From assembly GCA_030147525.1 (NCBI GenBank), contig JASBVF010000054.1, positions 1-64,000 of the forward strand: 64,000 nucleotides of DNA, read 5' to 3'. Source of the stretch: Bacteroidota bacterium (GTDB lineage: Bacteria > Bacteroidota > Bacteroidia > Chitinophagales > Saprospiraceae). Both the position numbers and the translations under genes were made by a program. Below the pieces are notes generated by a model. It ran no database searches, was not told the DNA's origin, and worked only from the letters and a program-made list of their open reading frames with translations. Shown in pieces: positions 29,746 to 38,300 of the stretch (position 1 is the first letter of the stretch; the number at the start of each line of letters is the position of its first letter).

Positions 29746-30120
29746 ATGGCTGCTACAACCGAAAGAACCAGGTACTCCGATGAAGAGCTCGAAGAATTTC
29801 AAAGTATCATCGAAGGCAAACTGGAAAAAGCACAGAACCAGCTCAATTACTACCTCCGCCAGCTCTCCGAATTGGCGGATAATCCGGATGCCAAGATCAA
29901 AAACCTGGAAGACGGAACAGGCTCTGCAGAGCGGGAACACCTGACGATACTCGCTTCCCGGCAACGAAGCCTCATCCAGCATCTTGAAAATGCGCACCTG
30001 AGAATTAAAAACAAAGTGTACGGCGTCTGCAGAGAAACCGGCAAGCTGATTTCGAAAGACCGGCTGCGGGCAGTACCACACGCCACACTCAGCGTTGAGG
30101 CAAAAAGAAGAGGTTCCTGA
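29746..30120 (+). CDS. TraR/DksA family protein lacking zinc ligands
   Basis: The 124-residue protein has a long N-terminal coiled-coil (about 10-85) and a C-terminal zinc-finger-like segment, YGVCRETGKLISKDRLRAVP, as in DksA/TraR proteins that bind the RNA polymerase secondary channel. Only the first of four Cys ligands remains (Cys95); the others are Thr98, Ser116 and Ala119. Bacteroidota homologues are often like this, so it may fold without zinc. It has its own promoter and is followed by a terminator before lspA. A role in the stringent response is possible but not shown. Confidence 0.82.
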   Translation: MAATTERTRYSDEELEEFQSIIEGKLEKAQNQLNYYLRQLSELADNPDAKIKNLEDGTGSAEREHLTILASRQRSLIQHLENAHLRIKNKVYGVCRETGKLISKDRLRAVPHATLSVEAKRRGS

Positions 30121-30155
30121 CCCTCGGCCCCTCCCAAAGAGAAAACTTTTATCGA

Positions 30156-30191
30156 AATAGTGATTGCTCCGTGTGCGCAATCACTATTTTT
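30156..30191 (+). terminator. Rho-independent terminator between the DksA-like gene and lspA
   Basis: A perfect 12-base stem (30156-30167 with 30177-30188) and a 9-base loop are followed by a T-rich run. It separates the two genes transcriptionally unless read-through occurs. Confidence 0.88.
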
Positions 30192-30308
30192 GTTTTTTAT
30201 ACCGGCGAACAATTTTGACCTTTGCTTTTTCTTTTTGTTGCTCAACCTTCCTTCCGAAGGCTGGCAATTAAAAAACCCTGTGTTTCGAATTTCAAAAAAA
30301 TAAAGATT

Positions 30309-31034
30309 TTGAACCGTTCAATAAAAGTCGCACTTATCATTTTCATCGTTCTCCTCATCGACCAGGCGTCGAAAATCTGGATCAAAACCAACCTGGCCTA
30401 CGGAGAAGAAATTCAGATTTTTGGCCTCAGCTGGGCGCTTATTCACTTTGTTGAAAACGAGGGAATGGCGTTCGGCATCACCCTTGGCGGCGATCACGGA
30501 AAACTGGCGCTCAGTCTTTTCCGCATCGCTGCGGTTGGATTCCTGTTTTACTACCTGCGCCTGCTCATGCGCTCCAAGGTATCCTTTGGCCTGATCGTTT
30601 GTTTTTCACTGATCCTGGCCGGCGCCGTAGGCAACATACTCGACAGCGCATTTTACGGGCTGATTTTTTCTGAAACGCCTTACCACGCCGGCGTGGCGAC
30701 CATGTTCCCCGAAGGCGGCGGGTATGCAAGTTTCCTGCACGGCAAGGTGGTGGACATGTTTTACTTTCCGATGTTTGAAGGCTTTTTTCCGGACTGGCTG
30801 CCGATCTGGGGCGGTGAACACTTCTTGTTTTTCCGGCCGGTTTTCAACGTGGCAGACGCCTCCATCACCACCGGAGTCGTAACGCTGCTGTTGTTTTATC
30901 GCAGCTTTTTCAGCAGTACTCAAACAGATGATTTGGAAACCGGAGAATCCGCAACGGCCAACTCCAGCGAAATTAATGTTAACCAAGTTTCAACAGAAGG
31001 ACTGGAACCGGGAGAGAGTGGCAGTGTGAAATAA
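30309..31034 (+). CDS. lspA: Lipoprotein signal peptidase
   Basis: LspA cleaves the signal peptide of lipidated prolipoproteins in the inner membrane. Four membrane segments are visible, and the two catalytic Asp lie in GAVGNILDSAFYG and FNVADASI. No ATG or GTG lies in frame ahead of the first membrane segment; TTG at 30309 (reading LNRSIKVALIIF) is the best start and gives 241 residues, with a second TTG at 30222 as alternative. The protein is longer than the usual 160-170 residues because of an insertion between segments 3 and 4 (about 115-155, containing TMFPEGGGYASFLHGKVVD, common in Bacteroidota) and a Glu/Ser-rich tail of about 40 residues. Confidence 0.9.
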   Translation: MNRSIKVALIIFIVLLIDQASKIWIKTNLAYGEEIQIFGLSWALIHFVENEGMAFGITLGGDHGKLALSLFRIAAVGFLFYYLRLLMRSKVSFGLIVCFSLILAGAVGNILDSAFYGLIFSETPYHAGVATMFPEGGGYASFLHGKVVDMFYFPMFEGFFPDWLPIWGGEHFLFFRPVFNVADASITTGVVTLLLFYRSFFSSTQTDDLETGESATANSSEINVNQVSTEGLEPGESGSVK

Positions 31035-31065
31035 CCAATCTTCAACTCGCTTCCCGGGATAAATT

Positions 31066-32259
31066 TCAACGGTAAATAAACAAGGGGAATACCTCTCCCT
31101 TTTTAAAATTCTGCTTTCCGGTGGGCAATTCCAGGAACGCATCAGCCTCAGCGAGGTTGGCCAAATCGCCGGAGCCACGGCCTGCGACGGGCCATGCACC
31201 GGTGACGCCATCTTCCCTGCGCACCAGTTTCACTTGTAAAAAATAAGTCAGGTCGGGTTTGAAGAAAAAATCTTCTTCCAGCACAGCATACTGATTTTCA
31301 AACGGCTGCAAGCCAAGCCCGGCCCGCAGCCAGGGTTGAAAATACCGGTGCGTACACATGAACGTGGACACCGGATTGCCCGGCAGGGCAAACACTACCG
31401 TCCGCTCGCCCCTGCCGAACCAGAACGGCTTGCCGGGCCGCTGCGAAACTTTGTGAAACAACTCCCTCACACCCAGCGCCCCGAATGCCTCCGGCAAAAA
31501 ATCGAACTTGCCCATCGACACGCCGCCGCTCAGGATCAGCGCATCGTATTTTTTTAAACACTCGGTCAGCGTCGCTTCGATCTCCGCCCGGTCGTCCTGC
31601 AAATGCAGCAGGTCCGCTTCGATCCCCCACCCTGCCAGCGTGGCCGCCAGCGTGTGAACGTTCGATTTGCGGATCTGGTGCGGCAGCGGCGTTTCACCCA
31701 CCTCCACCAACTCGTCGCCGGTGGAAATGATGGCGACTTTGGGTAAAACGGCGACCTGCAAACCGGCTTTGCCCACGGTAGCCGCCACGCCGATTTCCGC
31801 CGGCGAAATTTTGCAACCCGCTTTCACGATCACTTCGCCCTGCCGCCGGTCGGTGCCACGGCCGTGGATATTTTGCCGCTCCTGCACGTCTTCGATTAAA
31901 ATCGTGGCCTGCCCGTCCTGGATTTCCAGGTCTTCGTAGCGGATCACGGTATCAGCATCTTGCGGAAGCACGGCGCCGGTCATCACTTCCTGGCAGTTAT
32001 TTTTTTGGGTCAAAACCAATTGCGGAGCGCCTGCGGCCTGAATTCCTTTGATGGGAAACGAACGCTGCCCGGCAGCAAACGCCTCGAAGCGGATGGCGAT
32101 GCCGTCCATCGAAACCCGGTCGAAGGGCGGGAAATCCCGGTCGGCGGCGAGGTCTTCCCGGAGGATGCGGCCATTGGCATTGGCGAGCGGGACGGCTTCT
32201 TCGCCAAAGGTGAGGGTGTTTTGGAGGATGATCTGGGTGGCTTGTTCGACGGTGGTCAT
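31066..32259 (-). CDS. moeA: Molybdopterin molybdenumtransferase MoeA
   Basis: The 397-residue enzyme inserts molybdate into adenylated molybdopterin. It shows the family order: N-terminal domain with FPPFDRVSMDGIAIR, the MogA-like domain with IISTGDELVE and ILSGGVSMGKFDFLPEA, and FALPGNPVSTFMC, then the C-terminal beta domain. No other molybdenum cofactor gene is in the window. It converges on lspA with a gap of 31 bases. Confidence 0.93.
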   Translation of the reverse strand: MTTVEQATQIILQNTLTFGEEAVPLANANGRILREDLAADRDFPPFDRVSMDGIAIRFEAFAAGQRSFPIKGIQAAGAPQLVLTQKNNCQEVMTGAVLPQDADTVIRYEDLEIQDGQATILIEDVQERQNIHGRGTDRRQGEVIVKAGCKISPAEIGVAATVGKAGLQVAVLPKVAIISTGDELVEVGETPLPHQIRKSNVHTLAATLAGWGIEADLLHLQDDRAEIEATLTECLKKYDALILSGGVSMGKFDFLPEAFGALGVRELFHKVSQRPGKPFWFGRGERTVVFALPGNPVSTFMCTHRYFQPWLRAGLGLQPFENQYAVLEEDFFFKPDLTYFLQVKLVRREDGVTGAWPVAGRGSGDLANLAEADAFLELPTGKQNFKKGEVFPLFIYR

Positions 32260-32282
32260 TTTTAATAAAATTTTGATGCAGG

Positions 32283-32290
32283 CAAAGTTA
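32283..32290 (-). promoter_or_regulatory. Candidate -7 box of moeA
   Basis: The minus strand reads TAACTTTG, matching TAnnTTTG, 24 bases before the moeA start. A -33 TTTG at the normal spacing is absent. Confidence 0.35.
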
Positions 32291-32322
32291 CCGAACCTGG
32301 CATTTTACCAAACAACCAAAAT

Positions 32323-32357
32323 AAAAAAGCCCGGAAGTCTCCCTCCCAGGCTTTTTT
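32323..32357 (-). terminator. Terminator after sprA
   Basis: An AAAAAAGCC...GGCTTTTTT stem about 20 bases beyond the sprA stop forms a bidirectional rho-independent terminator between sprA and the moeA promoter. Confidence 0.75.
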
Positions 32358-32377
32358 ATCAAAATATTTTAACTGCG

Positions 32378-35300
32378 TCAGTTCAGCGAGAACCTCACCG
32401 TCACCCCACTTCGCACGTTGGTCGTCGGGAAGCCCTGCGAGGTCTTCGGCACGTTGCGACGGTAGTCGAAGAAGAAGCGCAGCGACAGTTGCTTGTTCAA
32501 CTGGTAAGTCGCCTGCGGAAGGATGCTGATGGTTCGGTTACCACGGGTCGGCACTTCCAGGCCACCGCTGTCAAAGGCATGAAAATTGGTGATGTCGTCC
32601 CGCACAGAAAAGTCGAAGGTCAAGTCAAAATCACCGGCCTGGCTCTGATTCCGGCTTCCCGGGCGTGCAGGCGTCTGATCCGCCGGTGGCTTTCGGCCTT
32701 TCTTTTTCGGCGCCAGAAATCCAAGCTTCAGGTCCTTCACTTTGTACCCAAAACCGATGGTAAATTCGGTTCCTTTGGTTTCGTTAAGCCCCCTTGCAAG
32801 TTCCACATTCAGCGTCCGGCTGGTTTTGTAATCAAATTTGAATGACATGTCGTTTTTCAATCGCATGTCCACCCCGACCAACGGACTGAACTGCTCCTGA
32901 ATACGAATATCAGGCGCCCGGAACCGGGAGTAAAAGTTCAGGTTGTCGGTATTGATTTTCTGCGGAGCAGCCGGATCGTAGTCAAGATCCGTGACGTAGG
33001 AACCAACGGTCAGGGTTCCCTGGTAGGCATGGTTGAGGGTGAAACTCTGGAAAAGGTTCTTGAATGGCCCAACTTTAGCCAGCCCGTTATAGGTCAAACG
33101 CCAGTTAGGACGGGGAATCAATTTCAGGATCACATCGCCCATGTAATTATTCGTCACTTTCATGGTGTTCGCATCCATCCCGGCGTAGGCAGAAAAGAAG
33201 GCTGGTAATGATACGTTCTGCTGTAAGGGCCCATATCCTTTCGGATAGCCTTTTGCAGCATAAATCGAATCTTCGTGCGGGATGGAAGGATTATCGCTCA
33301 GGCGATTTGCGATAATCAGCCGGTTTTCCTCAAACTTCCGGAAGAGGCCCGAAAGATCATCGCTGAAAAGTGTGTTCAGCGCTGAGTAAGAAATCGTGTA
33401 GGATCCGAAATCCTTGGGGATGCTGTGCTGCATTTCCTGCTGGAAACGGTTGTCCGGATTGCCCGGATCCAGCACTTCCACCCGGCGGAAAAATTCGTTG
33501 TGAGTGTCCTGCTTGTTGCGCTTGGCCTCCACATCAATTTTAAAATCCCGGAACGGTTCCAGCTTCAACCTTCCTTCAAGGGTCTGATTGTAGGTTTGAA
33601 CCACGGGAGAGTTCAGGTATTGATCCCCCGTAATCCACTGCCAGTTATTGTAGAGCCAGTCTTTATCGGTGTAATAATCATCCCTGTTGATGTTTGGCTG
33701 AAGGCCGGCAACAAAATCCCAGCCGGGAGAACCGAACCCGTTCATCCCAAACAGTTCACTGTCAGGCAGGTATCCCGGTACGATCGTTCCATACTGCTCG
33801 GTAGCCCTCAGGTTCAAACTTCTCACTGTCATCAAAGGCCGGATCAGCGCACGTTCCAGTGTGCCGGGTTCGCCGTCGCCTTTTTTCCTGTCTTTACGGC
33901 TGTTACCGCCGCGCTGATTACCGGAACCACCGCCCGGCGCATCGACATCATTTCGGCCACCAGCCCCGCGGCCACCTCTCCGTCCACCGCCGGCGTCGGG
34001 GCTGTCTTTCGTATCGCCTCTTCCAAGGGTTCCGCTGCTTCCACCACTGTCCCTTCCGCCTCTTCCGGTTGAGCCGCCGCCTGAATCACGCCCCTGGCGG
34101 CCACGGTCATTTCCTCCACGGCTGGCACCCGGACGGGGTTTGGAGTTTATTTTTTTCAAATAGGGCGAATAATTGTAAAGTTTTTCAAAATTCAGCTCTC
34201 CATCCACACCCCGTGTGTTGCCGTTCTGAATGACGTTACCAAGGCTCCGAGCCCCGGGCGACAGGCTCGCAGCCGCCCAACTGTACTCGGCCTCCCACCT
34301 TACTTTCAGGTTCACCCAGTCCATCATTGGGAAGTTTTTCAGCGGCACGTTGTAGTTCACGCTGTAGTTGTGGCGGTAGTTTTTCGTACGCCCCAGGTCC
34401 CGGAGGTTGGTAAAGATAGAATCCCGGCGGTATTGGCCGATGTCAGAGATGTAATTCGGGTCATTGGGAGAAAGCTGACTGCGCTGGTACATCAGCGTTT
34501 CATCCGGTTCGTCGATGACGGCCTGGTTGTCAGCGTTGAACTGGATTTTGATATTCCTGGTCAAATCCCACTGCAAATCGTAGTAGCGGTTCCAGAGGAA
34601 TTGCTTGTTGTAGTAGGTATTCACCAACGGATCGTCGCCGGCAAAGCGATATTTCGTGGTGTTAAAACGCCTGTCGAGATCCGTGCTGAAGCCGTAGGAA
34701 TTCGGCAGCGGATTCAGGTGCATTTCCTTGATAAACTTCAGGTATTTATCGTTCTTAATCGCTTTTTTAAACGGCTCGATGTAGGTCGTTTTACGGCTGT
34801 ATTTGTAATCGACGGCGCCCCTTCGACGGGTTACCTGGTCGCTTTCAATGATGGGGTCCCGCCGGTTTGTTTCATCAAAACCATAGGTAAAGCTGAAGTT
34901 CGCAATATCCCAGGGCATCGGCACCTTCTCCTGATTGGTGCGCTCCTTCCGCACATTGGTAAAATTGTAGGTTTTGATGGTAGTGACGTTTTGCGCCCGT
35001 TGTTTCAGCTCATTGCGTTCTTCGGGCGTGTCAGCCATGTCGAGATTATCCTTCAGTTCAATGTCCAGATCGTAAGGATCGAACTGGGGGTTGCGGGTTT
35101 CATTCGAGTAAGCGAAGTAAAATGGAATCCGCAGGCCGAGTTTTTCCGGCAGGAATTTATCCAAAGCAATTTGCGTAGCAACGTCGTAAGACGTAATCTG
35201 CTCCCTGCTCCGCTCCAGCAATTGCTGATCGAGCGCCCCAAAGCCGATGGTGCTTACTTTGCTGGACAGCGAGAACGTACCGAGGTCAGCCAGCGTCAGG

Positions 35301-38300
35301 TCGAGGCGGGCTGTCGCTGCGACGCCGCCCCGCTCATCGAGACCGAAGACCCGAAGTTCGTTCACCCAGATCTCCACACTTTTTTTATCGGAAGGGCTCG
35401 GACTGCACGGGTCCTGGGCCGGATTCCGGATACCGATCATCACCGCCTTCGTCAGGCCGAGGTTCGGGTTTCCTATAATCCGGACTTTAGCGGTGGGATT
35501 CTCCGGGTCAGTGTAGCCATTGAAAGGCCACAGCTTGCCAAGCTCTCCGCCGCTGGTGGGGTCGTTGCGCTCGATTTTTACTTTTTTCAGCAATTCAAAA
35601 TCGATGTTGAAATCATTTTCTATCGGCCAAACCACCCTCGGATACCTCGAGTCACTGTAGGCGATGCTGGAGTCACGGGAGATTTTCAGCGGCAGTTCGT
35701 ACTCGTAGTAGTTATTTTTAAAATCGCTGCCAATCCGGATGAAAACGCTCAAATCGCCATCTTCCAGCGGCTGCTGACCATTGCCGCAGCTGATTTCCTC
35801 ACCGTGCACAAACATTTTCAGCTTGCTGAACTGGCGCAAATCTTCGTTCAGGTTTTTAAAAATACCTCTCGCATCGCCATCTTCAAGATCGCAAACCCTC
35901 AGGGAAAGCGAAGCCTCGTTTTGCAACGCATTGAGGTTGACACCCAGCGCCTGCTCCCGGCTGATGCCCGGCGGCATGATGTAGCCGAACGGTGTACGCT
36001 TGCTGTTTTCTTCAATGTTTACGGTATTCACGTCAAACGCCGTGGCATCGACGCCTTCGCTGCCGCCAAATGCACCGCAGGGCGTACCGAGGCTCTGCGT
36101 GTAGCGGCGCCATTGATTGCGCACCAACTCCAGTGTTGCGAAGCGGAAATTGACAGGTTTTTCAAAATCTTTAAAATACATCCGCATGAAACGGATGGAG
36201 CGAAAATCACGGATACCTCCTACCCGCTTGAAGTTGGGGTCGGAGTCGAGCACGTTCAGCGGCACCCGGAAGCGGTACCAAACCCGGCGTCCATCATCGC
36301 TGACGACTTCATCCGTGATGAACGGGTTGTTGTCTTTGCGAATACCCCGGTCGCCATCGTACTCAATCGGAATGCGGTATTGAAAATAACTTTCCGTTTC
36401 ATTCAGCGTCCGGTCGCCGTCAAGGTCTTCCGAGTCCGGCAACTGGGTGGACGCCGTCACGAAAGTCTGGCCGGTATTGATAGGCGTATTGCCTTCCGTA
36501 CCATAAAAACGGCTGTAGCGTTCAAGCACCGGCGTATTTGTCGGATAGTCACGGTAATGGCGGAAGTTGTCGTTCGAAGGGTCGTCCAGAATAGCCTGGT
36601 AAGCGTCAGGTGACAACCCGGACTGAAGCGATTGCAGGTAATTGCTAAATTTCACCCGCTCTTCTTCATCCGAAAGGCCGTCCAGCCCCACGTCCTGCGC
36701 AGCCCGGTTGTCGGGGTTCACGTCAAAAGCCGTGGTGATTTGCTGCGAAAGCGGCACTTTTCCCCAGGCAGTTTCCACCGTACGGAGGCCCTGGGTTTGC
36801 GGCCCGGGCAGACCGTTTTCAAAAAACTTACGGGAGTCGAGCATGACGTCTTCGGAAATATTACCGAAGTTGAGGTAAATGTATCCATTCATGTCCCCGG
36901 TAGCAGCTTCAGGGTTCCCACCCACGGCTCCGGTCGTATCGAGGTATGGGCTCATGACCCAAAACTCCACGAACTCGATGTTAGCAGTCTGAAAATCGTT
37001 GGTGGTCAACTGACGCATGATCCCTGCCCAGCGAGAACCGGGTTCCCGGAGCGTTCCGTCAGAATTCAGACCAGCAGAAAAAGCCGTACCCTGTAGCGAC
37101 TCGAAGTTGTAAGGTCCCCGGCGGGTAGGATTGTAGGATACATCAAGAATCTGGGCGTACGTGTCGCCAAACTGCTGCTGCGGTGTGAAGTTGGGGAAAA
37201 TTTCCTGCTGCGTGATGGCCTGCGTGTAAGGGTTATTCTGGCCGCCGCCCCGAAGGCTCGGGTCAATGCGGTACCAGTTCAGCAAGGCCCGGTTCACGCC
37301 AGTCAAAGTGGTATCTCTGAATTCCGATTCCGGGAAAAGCGGGTTGTTGTTTTCACCGTCATTTTGCGGGATACTCGCAATTACCCAACCGTTGGTTCCA
37401 ATAAACGGCGTACGCAGATCGATGGATGAAACACTACCCTCGAAGTCGTCGAGGTAATTGACGCCGCCTTTGTCCCCGTCGGCCGTATTTTCGTTGATGG
37501 CACGGGAGTGGCCCGGCTTGAGCGCTGCCGCTTCAGCGGAGAAAGTAATGGTGGACATTTCCTTGGTGGAGTAAAATGGCAGCTTGTCCACCAGTTTCGT
37601 CAGCCAGGGTGCGTCGTTGCTGTAGTTGACGTCGAGGCCAAAAATCCGGTTGTTGATCGGGTCATCGCCGATGTTTACTTTTTGGGTAAAAGGCCGTTCG
37701 AACAAATGCAGGTACGTACCACCCACTGTCAGGTGTTTGTTCACCGTGTAATCGGCTCGCAGACCGAGCATGGTTTTCGTTTGAAAACCAAACAGCGTAT
37801 TATCTTCAAATTTGATTTTGATCGGAACGCCTGCATTCAGGATGGCATCGTTCAAAATGGTAAGACGGCCAATCTGATAGTCAATCCTGTAATCCTTATT
37901 TTCGATCAAAACCTGCCCGCCGGCCGTCACCGTCACCGAACCTTCCGGAATGTTGAAAGCGCCCAGCGAAATCTCTGACGACACGCTCGACTTGTACGAA
38001 CCTTCGATGGTGAAACGGTTGAACTCGGCAAACTCCCGGGCATTGAACAGTGTCTGATTGTACAGCTGCGAATACACAAATTTATCCCGGAACTGCTGCT
38101 CGGTAATCTGATCCGCCAGCGCCTTGCCGAATGGCTCTAGCACAGGGAACATGATCCGTCCGTTCCGGGGGTTGATCGTCAGCCCTGCGATAAAGTCGAA
38201 AACCCCGTCGGGCTGCGGATCACCCTGCACGTTGAGTTGGTCGAGGTTAAACACCCGGAGCAGTGGTTTTCCTTCCAGGTTGGATTCCGGCAGGAAGCGC

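Noticed and set aside
34370-36613. A 747-codon open frame on the plus strand opposite sprA
   Set aside because: It lies wholly antisense to sprA, has no recognisable domain, and follows from the GC-ending codon bias of sprA, which keeps the opposite strand free of stops.
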